Notes: generated by a model not told the origin, from the letters alone. Positions 46,066-58,409 are shown, counted from the stretch's first letter. The stretch: 64,000 nucleotides of DNA from Isoetes taiwanensis (GCA_021234155.1 JAJEKV010000040.1:126001-190000), one strand, 5' to 3'. Numbers and translations: made by a program.

Positions 46066-48402
46066 GGAGGAAAGGAAGGAATTATATTAATGATAACTTA
46101 AAACATATAGGAATAAGGCTTAGAGCCTTTACAACAAAATGAGTAAAACTCTCTGATACACAAGTCATGGAACTTCAAAAAACCACTTTAAGCCTGAGTC
46201 GAAGATCTAACTATGTACCACCACAACCAAAAGATAACAAGAGCAACACAGCAAGGACTTAAGGTGGCAAATGAGGATGAAGCAGGGGGGCAAGGAAGAC
46301 TTGGAGATCAATGCAAGAAAGATGGGACAGCAGGGGGGTCCGGGAAGGAATGGGCAAAGGCAGCCATGATGTAGCAGGGTGCAGCAAGCCAGTCAATTTC
46401 AGCCCATGGAGTGAGCAACTGCAATAGCAATAGCAATTCATTGAGAGGCACCTGAATAATATTCAAGAGTACACTGGCACAAGCTTCGCACCTCCCCTTA
46501 TGGTAATAATACATGGAGCGCAGCAGCCAGAACCGGTTCTCAATGAGCGTAAGATTGTGGGAACCAATGAATTGATGGAGTATATATGCATTGTAAGCTT
46601 CCATGAGCAGAAATTTCAGCCGCAAGGTTGCCTTTGCCGCCTGGCGCGGATACTAGAGTGATGAATGGGAAAGTCATCAGGGAGAAGAATCCCTCTGAAC
46701 ACCTGCACCACACTGTTTAGAAAAGCTGCAATCTAAGAACGAATTTTGGTCAATCAGTGAATCAAAGCAAACAGAGAAAGTTGACTTAAACTCCCCCTAA
46801 TGAAGCCAGTATCAACTTTTGTTTATTTAGCAGCCTTGTGGGCTAAGGCACATCTGATAAGTTCGAATTGGAAATTGAGTTTCATCCAAGTAAGATCACG
46901 CTTCCTATTTTTCAAAGCCACATTATTCCTATGCTTCCAGACAATCCATAAGGCCAATTGGAGGACAGTAGTGTTAAAAATGAACTCTTGGAGTTGGAAG
47001 AATTGGGATGTACTGGAGATCGAATCTATGTCTGGGAATTTCATCTTGGACCCTAATTGTGACATCCAACTTAAAAAACATTGAATCCTTGGGCATGAGA
47101 AGATATGCAGCACTGTCTCATCCTGATTCTTACAAAGAGAACAAGTCGAACTTTGGACAGACTTGAAGTTCCTCCTAATCATATTGGTATTACTAAGAAG
47201 AGGATTATGTAGCACAATCCAAGAGAAAGCTTTGATCTTAGGGCAGGAGAATGATTTTCAGCTAGAGCACAAAGTTTTTTTTTTTAAATGAAGAGAGGTC
47301 CTGCAAAGAAACATGTTTGGACCCTTTAGCAGGAAGACAAGCATGGTAAATTTTGGAAACCCTATAGCTCCTCTTCACTTTGAAGAACCAGTTGAGAGGG
47401 GAATAACTCTCTCCAGTCCAATCCTTATCAAGGTGAGAAGAGTAGGTCTCGACCACATGCTTATGAATAGATCCGTGAGTAGAACTCCCTCCCAGCCTCT
47501 TCTTTACATCTCTCCAAGGGAGCCATTGGCTGTTATCATCATTGACACATATAGGATATTAGCATTATGCCACTTCTTGTAATAGGTGGAGTGACAAACA
47601 GCCATAGAAATGGAAGAGGAAGGGGCCATAATAGGGGAACAAAAAATGGAAGTGTCTTAAAATAATTAGTCATCTTGTCATGTTGAAACTTTGGGGCCAC
47701 TAGCTTCCAGGCTTTAAAGAGGTTTCTCATGAGAGGAGAGGTGTTGGCAACACAATCAAAATCATAGAAAGCAGAATCTGGCTGTTGTTGCTTCATATGG
47801 TGGAACTGCCTAATGGTCAGCTGATAAAGTCCATAACTGGAGATTGAAAACCTGAAATGGCTTTCCACACGTTCTTTGCTCCCAATATTTGGGCTTCCAG
47901 ATAGAGAGAATTACACCCTAGGCCCCTCCCTACCTACTATGAGCCAATTCTTCCCATAAGATTTTAAACGCTGCGTCCCCCCCGATGTACTCTCCGACAC
48001 TGCTCAATTTTGTTGTATGTGGCCTTATCTGCAATCAAGGCAGAGGAGAAGTAAACATGACTACTGGCTAAAACAAAATTAGGAATAAGGGTTCTACCAG
48101 CCAGAGACAAGGAACCTTTGAGAAGAAGACGCTTTTTCCGTATCATATTAATCAAAGGTTGCCAGCAACTTTAAGAGATATATGTACAGCAAGGGAGAGC
48201 CTAAGAAGGGTCAAAAAGTGGCCATTAGGAACATACTTAATTCCATGTGTATCTAAATCAGGATACGAAGCATCAGTGAGAATAGAGCACTTAGGAAAAG
48301 TTAGGTTGAATCCCAGAGGCCATGCCAAGCTTATGAATGCAGTCCATAAAGTTGGGGAAATTGCTATTATCAGCCTTGATCATGACAAAGGTGTCATTAA
48401 TC
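46066..48402 (-). pseudogene. L1-type LINE, 3' half, copy A
   Basis: Minus-strand plant L1, read from 48,402 down. It starts in the middle of the reverse transcriptase with NDTFVMIKADNSNF (about 48,398-48,357; ND replaces the catalytic DD), then CIHKLGMASGIQPNFSK, SLAGRTLIPNFVLASSHVYF (about 48,110-48,050), and a long C-terminal part with FKVKRSYRVSKIYHACLP. The RT zinc-binding region is STCSLCKNQDETVLHIFSCP with LWIVWKHRNNVALKNRKRD (about 47,130-46,890). Its 3' end at 46,066 abuts a poly(T), the poly(A) tail. Several frameshifts. The upstream RT half is at 59,666-60,620, separated by the 11.3-kb transposon. Confidence 0.88.
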
Positions 48403-48428
48403 GGGTGAAAGCATGTTGTAGTGGAACA
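48403..48428 (+). repeat. Left terminal inverted repeat
   Basis: 26 bases, perfect inverse of 59,640-59,665; also found at 63,268-63,293 in copy B. Confidence 0.95.
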
Positions 48429-48439
48429 CCCCTCGGTGC

Positions 48440-49500
48440 CCCCCGTCCCCTAAAAATGTGGTGGGAGATATCAAATTTGTGGTGCGATTTTAAATTTGGC
48501 TTAGTGCATGTACTCGCCCGGATTCAATCATTTCTTGAACCGCAACAACCCAATTCCTACTTCACCCGGCCCCATTCCAATTTCTACGCCACCCGGCCCC
48601 ATTCCAATCTCCACCGAACCGGTTTCTAAACCCCGACCCACCGCCTTTCACGAAGCACTAATACCGGCTATGGCGCTTTTAATCCGGTTGTGGATCAATC
48701 CGTTCATACCTTCAATCATTTAATTTGGAAGCAAATCACTTAAAATCTCAAACCGGAGCAATGTAAGAGAAAGAGAACTCCGTAACAAGAACGGGATCAT
48801 AAAAGACGCCAAAGGAAAAGACAAAAGGAAGCTAAAGAAGAATTAGCAAAAATTGCATCGCAGAGGGAGGATCCACTTAACGGCCTCTACTAGGCATGGG
48901 ATGGTATTAAAATTGTTATCTTCATTTCATAGCACCACTAAAGGCTTGTCTAACAGTGATAAGAAAGAGGTTTTACTAGATTATCCGGCAGGATGACACA
49001 ATGGACAGCGTGATACTTGGCAAAGAGCTGAAAGATTTGCAAGCCAAGAGCATTGTGGTCAGCAACCCCGGGCTTCCATTCAACTTGTGAAGAAGTCTAA
49101 CAAACAATGACAGTTTAGCAGCCAAGAGTAGTTGCCTTGCTATGGCCGTGAAAGAGGAAGCATTAATACCGAAAAGTGCTAATCCGGTGCTTCTCGGGGT
49201 TTTGTAAAACTGGGCGGGTGTTCATCCTAGGAATCTTACCAAAGCAAAATTGAAGAGGGAAGAGATAGATTGCAAGGGGGGAAATGGGTTTTGTACAAAA
49301 GAGTTAGAAGAGCAGATGCAATTCCCATTCATCATAGAACTTGTGCAAAGCAATTTTGGACCGAAAACAAAGAGGGTCTCTCCAAATGCAAAGGATGTTA
49401 AGTTAAGATTGGAACGAAATGTAAGAGAGGATCATGCCACTCACTATCCGGAAGAATCACGGGTTATTTCATTTCTTCATCTTCACCACATTTTTATTGT
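48440..49500. other. Left subterminal region, no gene
   Basis: Includes 'ccccattccaatttctacgccacccgg' type short duplications (48,545-48,620). It matches 63,300-64,000 with scattered small differences up to the window end. Confidence 0.6.
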
Positions 49501-49559
49501 TAATGTGGTATGTGGTATGTGGTTAGTGATTGCTTGTGATATGTGGTTCTTTGTGGTGA

Positions 49560-50055
49560 GGCACGTGGTGTGAAATAAAATGCCGTCAAATATATGCTTT
49601 GTGGTGCCTAGTGTGGTGAATAACATGGTGTAAAATACATCTTTGTAATATATGCTATGTGGTGCCTAGTGTGGTGAATAACATGGTGTAAAATAAATGT
49701 CAGAATATATGCTATGTGGTCCCTAGTGTGGTGAATAACATGGTGTGGTGCCTAGTGTGGTTGCCAGTGTGGTGCCGGTGTGGTGCCTAGTGTGGTGCCT
49801 AGTGTGGTGAAAAATATGGTGTAAAATGATATTCTATGTGGTGCCTAGTGTGGTGAATAACGAGGGTGTAAGATGAACGTAATCAGAATAATATATATAT
49901 GTGGTGCCTAGTGTGGTGAAAAAATATGGTGTACAATAAATTATGTAATATATGCGTTGTGGTGCCTAGTGTGGTGAATAAGGAGGTGTAAGATGAATGT
50001 CCGTAATATATGCTATGTGGTGCCTAGTGTGGTGGAAAATGTAGTGTGCAATAAA
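49560..50055 (+). repeat. Array of 'gtggtgcctagtgtggtg' units
   Basis: About nine copies of gtggtgcctagtgtggtg followed by 'aataacatggtgtaaaata' and 'gtaatatatgctat', period about 56-60 bp. Dense GTGGTG words near the left end mirror CACCAC words near the right end, as expected of transposase-binding subterminal repeats. Confidence 0.9.
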
Positions 50056-50224
50056 TATACGATCACCTTGTTATCTTCCTTGCGGTTGCAATTGTTAGGG
50101 AAATTCAAGACGGAACATCCTAGTGTTATGATCAAACAGGATGTTTGAAAATTTGAAAACCATGGTTTGTTGTAAAATTAAAGGACTTCAATAGTTTCTT
50201 TGTATATACCATGTTAGAATGCAG

Positions 50225-51990
50225 ATGCTAATAGATGGCTTCAATAGTATGAGAACTAAGCACCCAAAAGTTGCAATGCGACTTGTGCCTTTGCGGACAT
50301 ATATATATGGTGAATGCAGTATGCCCTCAATACAAAATAAGTAGCACAAGAAGTCTGTGGCGTGAAATTTTATGTGAGAAAACTAGCTTCCAACCTTACC
50401 ATAAGAGGGGAATGCATTCGGGTGAGTGTAAAGAGTGTGGGATTAAGAAGTTCCCTATCTGCCCACATGAACAATCTAGTGATAGTGGCATGGTGAAGTG
50501 GGAATACCTAGACTATGAAAAATCAGATTCGAGAGATGGCAAGAAGAAGTCTAAGCTCGTTCACCAACACAATGAAACCGCAGAAGTCTTCCACGGGTGA
50601 ACAAAATGTTGGAGAAGCTTCCAAATTTTCCTTTACACAACTTCAGATATAAGTGGCGTGCGTGCCAAGACAAAGAACTCCTTGATAACTTGCCCGAGAT
50701 GCTTACCTATCCGGTGGTTGACTTCAAGCAGAGAATTATACTTTTAAGGAGCAGTAATGAAGTTAGGTCCCATTTGCCGGGTCAACAACCGTGATAACTA
50801 TATTTGTTCAAATAACCTATCGGGTTGATCCATGTGATAGACACCATTGAGAAGGAAACACACTACTATGTGTCGGGATGATAGGAACATGACACACTTT
50901 TTGTTCAACATTGTTTTATGAAACATTTTGAGTACTTAAAGCGTAAAAGGCAATGTCCCCAAACAAAGACTATGTATTTTGGGATGGTGCGTGCATCACA
51001 ATTCAAAGCAGCCTTTGATCATTTTATTTTGTTGGAAGGTACAGCTTGTGATACGAGGTCAACATGATGTGGAACTTCTTTGGATCAAACCATGGAAAAG
51101 GTGAACATGATGGGAAGGCAACAGAATTGAAAAGATGGATAATAGGTTCATGCCTTAAACATCCCCGACATTAAACTAGATAATGCCCATGATGTGGTGA
51201 AAATTGCAGAGAAACAATTTCAATGTGGTACATCCGAGTGGATCTGAAAATGGAAGAAAAGTTCTGAGATACTTCGGGAAATAAAAACCCGAGGATATCA
51301 ACAGAAAAAGGCTTGGGGTGCGTGAGACAATTCCGTAAAACCAGCAAATTCATTCAAGTCCATGGATTCAAGACAGAAATCCAACACGCCTACATACCGT
51401 AAAGCTATCATGTTTTTTGCAAAGAATTGTTTGGATGGAAAATGGGACATGTGTGAGAACGGATTGTATGTAGATGAATGGGACCCTTTAGAATATGGAA
51501 CCATCCTCCAATGTTCATGCGCGGATGTGGAAGAGACCCGCAAGTCTACCAGGCCACTATACTCAACCTTTGGCAAATGTACTTGCGTAAGCACTTAGAG
51601 AAGGAGACGCCTTTGCGATTGTCGCACCTAAAGGGAACGTAGGGAGGATTCTCAGATTTTGATGTTGCTATGCACCAAGCCAAAATTTGAAGTTGAAAAT
51701 GACTTCAGCGTAGTAACTTAAACTTGTTTATGAGAGGTGAAACCGCTGTGGAGGGCATTTACTATAGAAAGAAGCCTCTACAAAGGTGATGTATGAGTTG
51801 TTGACAAACGAGCCAAAGTCACTTGTATTTCTACTCAAATTTGTGCTATTCGAGTTCCCATGCAAAGCCAGATCAAGAAAGGTGCTCGAATGCTTACGTG
51901 CTAGACCAAAGATGAGATGAGGAAAAGATTCTAGAAAACTTGCCCGAGGTTTTATCCGATGAAGATAGCATGTCCGATGAAGAATAAGAA
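50225..51990 (+). pseudogene. Transposase-like protein, decayed (main gene of the 11.3-kb element)
   Basis: Plus-strand remnant of a protein of perhaps 550 residues. In order: LWREILCEK, then a Cys/His cluster GECKECGIKKFPICPHEQ (about 50,423-50,480); MVKWEYLDYEK; an acidic/basic linker; LPNFPLHNFRYKWRACQ (about 50,609); YPVVDFKQRIILL (about 50,708); after frameshifts HDTLFVQHCFMKHFEYL (about 50,890); MYFGMVRASQFKAAFDHF, evidently a broken YFWDGxASQFK (about 50,970); WNFFGSNHGKGEHDGK (about 51,070); FFAKNCLDGKWDMCENGLYV (about 51,415); and an acidic end LPEVLSDEDSMSDEE (about 51,940). An N-terminal CxxC cluster, VxDF, WxDG..SQFK and NFF..xHGKxxxDG in this order recall uncharacterised transposase-like proteins of animals and protists, possibly RNase-H-fold. 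At least five stops or frameshifts. Confidence 0.6.
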
Positions 51991-52164
51991 CATATTCTTA
52001 CAAAGTTAGGAAATGATTCGAAAATTTTGAATATGTTGTTGTGTCTTGCCTTGTTTGGGAATAATATAAGAAACTCAATTCCATGCTCAATTGTATTTTG
52101 AAGTCCCTTGTTTCAATGTAATATGTTTGTTTCGATGTAATATGTAATTGTATTTTGATGCCCC

Positions 52165-52265
52165 GATGTAACATGCCCCCGTGTTCACCACATATTTCAC
52201 CACATGTGTTTCACCATTACGTGGTGACACATGTGTTTCACTACATGTTTCACCACGTGTTTCAC
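52165..52265 (+). repeat. CACCACATG / TTTCACCAC cluster
   Basis: Six or so 'ttcaccaca' or 'tttcactac(a)tg' words in 100 bases directly after the transposase-like relic. Confidence 0.8.
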
Positions 52266-52399
52266 TTTATGTCTCTTCTCCTAATAACGCATAGATCCTT
52301 CCAACAACTTTTTCATCAAATGCTTTCCTTTTCCTTAAATTCTCTGGTCCCATCAATTCCTCTCATCATCCTTTGGTTTGACAAAACTGCACCAAAAAT

Positions 52400-53230
52400 C
52401 ATTATGGGATGCATTAAAATTAATGACCTCGGGCAACCCAAAAGGCCCGAGATGCCATTCTTCTTGCCCCAATCGAAGCTTCTAGGTTTATTACAAAGAA
52501 GCTCGGGGAGCGCATAGCTTTTACAAGAAGAAGTCCTTGGCCCTAAAGTTTAGCTTTACAGCTTACAACTGGGTGGGAAGCAAGTTTATTATTTACAGCC
52601 TTTTACAGCTAGTTTACTACGCCAACATGGCCAACTTCACCTCTTGGATGCTGCAAAACGGTGGAGTGCCTAATGGGACAATGTGACCAGAGAAGAAGAG
52701 CCCATAATACCTGGGGCGTCTTTGTCCCGATTTTCAGCCATGCAGAATGGATGGACATGCTCAGCAAATGTAAATTACTCTATTCAATGGATGAGAATAT
52801 GACCACGTAAAATGCTGAAAAACTCTCACCAGAGGTTGAATTGTACACCACACTCCCTGCACCTCTCAACTTACCGGGCCCACCGGGGAAATTTTACACA
52901 CCAAAGATCTTTGGCCCGTTCCTCATACTATTGACCAGATCTCGCAAGGTTGAGACCTTTTTCGCTTAATGGCTACCAAGCCTTTATGCTAGATGTTCCT
53001 CTTTTGTTATGATAGGTTGTTTTGCTGAGGACCAATTCCTTCACCGTGGATATGTACTATCATCACAAGGCCTTGCGCAGGATGGACATGGAGAAGCTGC
53101 TATTCGCTTGATAACACTCCACCATTATGGTTTTTTGCTTTCCCCTCCGCACGGGGAGCAAATAGGTCGAGGAAGCTGACCCGGGTGGCTTGATCGACCG
53201 GGTGATCATAGAAGATGACGAGGGATGACC
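52400..53230 (+). pseudogene. Second decayed reading frame of the element, unknown product
   Basis: Stitching frames gives protein-like stretches in one direction: SRFITKKLGERIAFTRRS, FTAYNWVGSKFIIYSLLQLV, MANFTSWMLQNGGVPNGTM, NTWGVFVPIFSHAEWMDMLS, KLSPEVELYTTLPAPLNLPG, then VLLRTNSFTVDMYYHHKALR and an acidic end LIDRVIIEDDEG. Composition and the acidic C terminus look like real coding sequence, but I recognise no family and several stops or shifts must be crossed. Confidence 0.35.
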
Positions 53231-53239
53231 CGATCTCTT

Positions 53240-54360
53240 TTTGATAGACCCACGGGAATGAAAACAAGTGTATATAATCTGAAATGTAACCTTATGTAAT
53301 CATTTTATATGTTTAATATAAATCTTCACTCTTCAATCTTTACCGTTTAATTGATGTGGTGAAAGTGACACACGTAAAAATTACATTAAGGATGAACGGA
53401 ATGGGACAGAAACACATGATGAAACCCACCACCGGAAATCTCGTCACATCAAATGCAAGTTCAATCATTCAAAAGTCGGGTCAGGCAGAAAGATTGAGGG
53501 AAACCTAAATCTAGTTTTACATGCGAGACATTGGTTTATCCCGATCCAAATATGGCGGAAGAAAACGTATGAGAACACTGCACAAACAATTTCGCCCGGT
53601 TCAAATGCAAATGATCCGTAAGACCTATACCGAGCAAATAAACCAGAACAGAGGCGGATATTAGAGGAGCCGGAGGACCCATGAATTCCGAGGTATTCTA
53701 GGCTTAAAACATAGGTTAATTCCCGATGGGCTTAAAGAATTAGAAGCCAAGGCGTTGATAGGCGGTTGCCTTTCTTATTACTAATGATGTTGTTTTACAC
53801 GATGCAAAAGAAGACTTAATGAGAGCTGGTGTGCAAAACAGGGTTCCGGGGTGGCGATGATTCTCGAGGATGAGTGAGTTCGCAGCCCCCATGCTTGAGG
53901 AAGAGGATATGTTCATCGAACTAAAGCAGAAATGATCCATGCTTCAGCCATTAAAAGTGCTCAACAGCCAACCGCATGGAGACACAACAACCGAGACAAT
54001 ACTTTGTGAATCAGATCATAAGTGGGAGCGTAAACGAAGCTCATGTTTTAGTGTTGCTGGATTTCACCAACTATTCGCCAGAAAAACTTGATGAAATCTT
54101 GGACATACTTTGAAGAAGAAGAGTTGAAGATCTCACAATGAGTGATCCGATTGAGGCCCAAGAATCGTATGTCATCATTAACCTCTTCAAAACAGCTATT
54201 ATTATATCTCTAATGCATTTTGATAATACTAGAAGCTCGTGGTTATAGTTTTTCCTCGATTTTTTCTCATGAGATACTTCATTTCATAAGAAGTATGAAC
54301 TATTCTAACGTGTGGTAGATTTCCATATGTATTTTTTCTCCATTTGAAATATAAAACAAC
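53240..54360. other. Possible further decayed coding, not resolved
   Basis: Plus-strand fragments such as HVLVLLDFTNYSPEKLDEIL (about 54,044) are protein-like but isolated. No family recognised. Confidence 0.25.
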
Positions 54361-54364
54361 GCTT

Positions 54365-54440
54365 GCATCACCACACCTTCACCACAGTTTTCACCACATT
54401 TTTCACCACACGAATTTCACCACAGATTTCACCATAATCA
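54365..54440 (+). repeat. TTCACCACA cluster
   Basis: Six 'tcaccaca' words within 75 bases, again at a boundary between decayed reading frames. Confidence 0.85.
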
Positions 54441-54444
54441 CGAG

Positions 54445-55320
54445 GGGGCATTGACCATTTTTTGACCCGGCCGAAAATGGAATGACTCTTTATTCTCGAT
54501 AGTATCTTGACCGATTTTGGTGATAGCAATATATGGATCCCAAATTAGGGTCCCCGAATTGATATGAGGCCAAAATTCATTGAGCTCGCTTTGTGCAAAG
54601 ATTCTTGCAAGGCCACTAACTTTTGCTTCAGTGGAATTTGTGGTTTTTCTTTTCAGTTTCTTTTGAACTCTATTTCTTTTGAACCCGAAAGCCACCCATC
54701 TCATATTTTCCTATTTGCCGAGTCCGGTTACCATATTTTGTTAAGGTGCGCGATCATAGATTCTCAAGACCTTCAAATTCCTTGTTTGCATTTTATAATT
54801 AATGACAAAAAGTTCAAGCCTTAACCGAAAGAACAAAGTGGAAACTCAGAGAACAGTTAAAGCAAAACAAGTTCTATTGCAAAACAAGGACTATTGCAAA
54901 ACAAGTTCTGCCATTAATGAAAAGTTTTTACAAAGAATAGTCACAAGGACTATTGCCAAAAAATTTGAAACCAGGGATTACAATACAAATCTAAACTAAT
55001 CGCGGGGGCCATCTTGAGCTCTATATGGAGGTCGCCCCTCACAGTATACATCTTCATTTCGAGGAGTCGCTCCCGCCATCATAACCTCGATGCACCCACC
55101 TCGAGCACCGCAACGAAGTTTACGCTCTGATGATCCATGATGAGCTTCTCCACCTCCGGTGGAGTGAACTTGGCCACCATAGAACCGGGCGCCTCCTCCG
55201 TGGAGGAAGACGGATCCTCCGCAGAAGCCACATTCTCGACCGCGGCCGGGCCATAAGGGCGAGGTGCACAATGGTCGGATAGTGTTCCCCGGGAGTGTAG
55301 TCTTGAACTTGGCCATGGCG
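54445..55320 (-). pseudogene. Minus-strand decayed reading frame, unknown product
   Basis: Begins about 55,319 with MAKFKTTLPGN and a Gly/Arg-rich, GC-rich section (to about 54,996). The frame then breaks; at 54,704-54,438 a cleaner stretch reads LNEFWPHINSGTLIWDPYIA and TKIGQDTIENKESFHF. The two parts might be exons of one gene. Opposite in direction to the transposase-like gene. Function unknown. Confidence 0.3.
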
Positions 55321-55499
55321 GAAAGTGAAGGAGATGGACCCGGAATGGGGAAGGAGTGAAGGAGATGGCGGAATAGACGATGGGGATGGAATGAAGTCAG
55401 CAGGCAGAATTTTTGGGAATAAAGGGATGCAAATCGTAGGCATTCATACCATTTTGGGAATGAGGCGTAAAAGGAAAGGGACGTTTGCATGCATGCCAC

Positions 55500-55985
55500 C
55501 TAGGCTCCAACATGCCACTAGTAAAGGGTCAAGCATGCCACATAGACCCAAAGCATGCCACCTAGGTCCAACATGCCAAGGTGGCTCAAATATGCCACCC
55601 TAGGCTCCCAAGGTGGCTCAAACATGCCACCTAGGCTCCAACATGCCACGTGAAGCTCCAACATGCCACCTATGATTCACCACATGATTCACCAAATGCA
55701 CCACATGATTCACCACATGCACCATTTGCATCACCAAACATGTTGGTCAATGAAAGTCAAACATGTAACAAAGGTCATGTAAAGGTTCAAGCATGCCAAG
55801 GTGGCTCAAAAATATGCCACCTAGGCTCAAACACGCCAAGGTGGCTCAAACATGCCACCTAGGCTCCAACATGCCAATGAAGCTCCAAAGATGCCACCTA
55901 TGATTCACCACATGATTCACCACATGATTCACCAAATGCACCACATGATTCACCACATGCACCATTTGCATCACCACATCTATCA
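55500..55985 (+). repeat. Repeats of 'acatgccacctaggctc' and 'gattcaccacat'
   Basis: Two copies of a composite block of about 130 bp (about 55,609-55,735 and 55,840-55,976), each with several 'caacatgcca' words followed by 'gattcaccacatgattcacc' and 'gcaccatttgcatcacc'; single units precede them. Confidence 0.9.
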
Positions 55986-55989
55986 CGCG

Positions 55990-57150
55990 ACATGTAACAC
56001 CACATTGTCATGAATCTTTGAATACATCAATTTCTTCTGGAGATTTGAACTCCACCAGAGTGTTGCTCTGGTCAGCCAGAAAAGTCTATTGTATACAATA
56101 GTATACAACAATGTACATTAGAGTGTCAATGAAAGAATAGGTTACAAGAATAACCTCTTTGGTTACAATAATACAAACATGTGATTACAAGTAAAGATCT
56201 ATTGATCTCATTAACCGGCAACCCTTCATTACTACAAACCTGTGCTTCACAACATCAATCATCATTCTCGCGTGTCCAAATAGCTCGCAGAACTAGAAAT
56301 TGGTACACCCTGCAACAAACATATGAAGGCCTCACATTGGATGAGTAATACCTTCAAATTCTACTTAACTCACCTTGCATTGGGATAGTATGTCCAAGTG
56401 AAAGATTTGCAAGTACCACAACATGCTTTACAAAGACACATATAGCAAGACACATATATGCTTCGAATGTCTTGGAGGTGTCTTTTGCTTGAATTCTCGC
56501 TTTGCTTTTTCTTGGAGACACTTCCAACTGCAAAATTAACGATTCACAGAACTATATGGGTCAAATTAAAAGAAGACAGCACAAAAAGGTTGGAAGTTAC
56601 CAGACTTACATTCACCAAACCATTTGTTCTCAGGATCATGGCGATGCATCAAACGATTTGGCGATTGGTGTGGAGCATGACTTAATGCACTGGCGATTCC
56701 GGATTGTTGTCCAAATTGGAGCACCATCGGAGCTTGACTTGATGCACCTACCGATTTTGTTGACATCTAACGATTTGTCCACTTATAGAACTCGATGCAT
56801 CTTCCGATTTGCCAGTTTCTATCCGTGTCTAATGCTTTGGAGTGTGAGTGTCTTGTCCCCCTAGTCGACCACATTGTACCTCTATATCTACAAAGTAGGG
56901 ATGAAGAAATAAGCTACATATCCCAATTGCATCAAACAAGACTTGGTTACCTTTGAGGGTAGAAAATAATTCCTTTTGGTGTGCTATATGGACTCACAAA
57001 GTCATTGTCAAAAAGATGAACAGATTAGACCTCAATTAGTAAGCCACCATGCTCACGCAAAACCCGAATTGAATCACAATTGATTGTACCTATGCTTTGG
57101 TTTTTAACTAAGCTCCATGCTTTTTACTCTCTTTACGACGTTTATATATA
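55990..57150. other. No gene supported
   Basis: Frames at 56,458-56,864 overlap each other and share no family signature. Confidence 0.45.
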
Positions 57151-57153
57151 TGC

Positions 57154-57501
57154 AAAGTGCCCCCTAAAATGATTTTTATCTCATCCTGTGGGGCACTTTA
57201 GATACAATAAAACAAGACAAGCAAAAAGAGACTAAGCCAGCCAGATGGAAGAGACTAAGCCGAGGATGAAAGATTGCTATCTTGTTTTATATCGGGCTTT
57301 CCCTTTTCAAGTTTCTTGTTGATGTATCTAATTGCCACCGAAAGGGAGCTTATGTCATCCTAGGGGCAAATTAGATACATCAAACAGAAAACGAAGGAGA
57401 TTAAGCAGCTTACTTCTCTTTTGAAGTTTTCGTTGATGTATCTAATTCGCCACCTAAAATGAGTGAGCCTAACCTCATCCTAGGGGCAAATTAGACACAT
57501 C
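57154..57501. repeat. Three related hairpins
   Basis: Unit 1: aaagtgcccc ... ggggcacttt (57,154-57,199). Unit 2: gatgtatctaattgcc ... ggggcaaattagatacatc (57,321-57,381). Unit 3: gatgtatctaattcgcc ... ggggcaaattagacacatc (57,435-57,501). Loops are 25-35 bases and share 'ctcatcct' or 'gtcatccta'. After each comes 'a(a/t)caaaacaga', a 'cgaa' word and '(g)agactaagcc'. Stem sequences differ between unit 1 and units 2-3 while pairing is kept. Confidence 0.8.
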
Positions 57502-57954
57502 AAACAGACAAACGAAAAGAGACTAAGCCGTGGGTGAAAGATTAGGAAGTCCACTAATCCTAATTGGCATCCGCCCTTACATCGTGCCCTTAGCATGTAA
57601 ACTAAGCTACCTATAAGTGCTCACCGTAAGTGCCTCAAGAGCTTGAAGTTGCTTTTGATCCTCCCTACTCACACCTAAGGCTTGTACCCATGTCAGAAAA
57701 TGCATGACAAGCAATTTCAATGCAACAAAGGATTACAAATCCCCCAAAGTGAACGGAAATTTGTCAATGAGAATACAATTATACCAAGTTACTTCGTGAA
57801 TTTTGTTATGAAGTACTCAAGAGGCCGAAAGCGTGGTTTTACAATCAATCACTTCGATCTTGCCTTTACACTCAATCACTTCGATCTTGTAGAGTTGATC
57901 CATTCTCCCGGTGTCCCTGTTGAATTCAACCGAAAGTAATCCAAGGTTAGTACC

Positions 57955-58400
57955 ACATGACACAACAGTAACCACTTTACACACCACAAATTCCATCATG
58001 ACAAACTTTGCACCACAAATGGCGCCATATTCACCACATGTGGTGTGGCATGTGGCACCGTGGTGGCGTCATATTCACCACATGTGGTGTGGCATGTGGC
58101 ACCAAACCGGTGCCACATGACACACCACCTATGGCACCACAATGCACCCAAGGCACCACATATGGCAATCCATTACCAAGACCACAAATGGCGCCAAAGA
58201 CACCACATGTGGTGCAAAATGTGGATCCATAGTGGTGCCACATTAGACACCACATGTGGCACCACAATGCAAAGAAGGCACCACATCCCGTGGTGCATCC
58301 ACCACCTCATATGTGGCGTATAGCGTGGTGCAATATTTAGCGCAAAGAAGCTGGCACCACATATGGCGCATAATCCACCATTCACAAGTATCACCATATC
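57955..58400 (+). repeat. CACCACATGTGGTG / GGCACCACA array
   Basis: About fifteen 'caccaca' words, several as the palindrome caccacatgtggtg followed by 'tggcatgtggcacc' (58,033-58,065 and 58,076-58,102). The right-side counterpart of the array at 49,560-50,055. Confidence 0.9.
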
Positions 58401-58409
58401 TAACATCAC

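Noticed and set aside
48159-48629. 156-codon plus-strand frame (and its copy at 63,025)
   Set aside because: Antisense shadow of the L1 reverse transcriptase on the minus strand, running into the transposon end.
49560-50055. A CRISPR-like array
   Set aside because: Eukaryotic context, no constant repeat with unique spacers; it is a degenerate tandem repeat.
54996-55499. 167-codon minus-strand frame taken as a single full gene
   Set aside because: The first part (55,325-55,499) overlaps a second open frame and has no motif; only the part from 55,319 down was kept, at low confidence.
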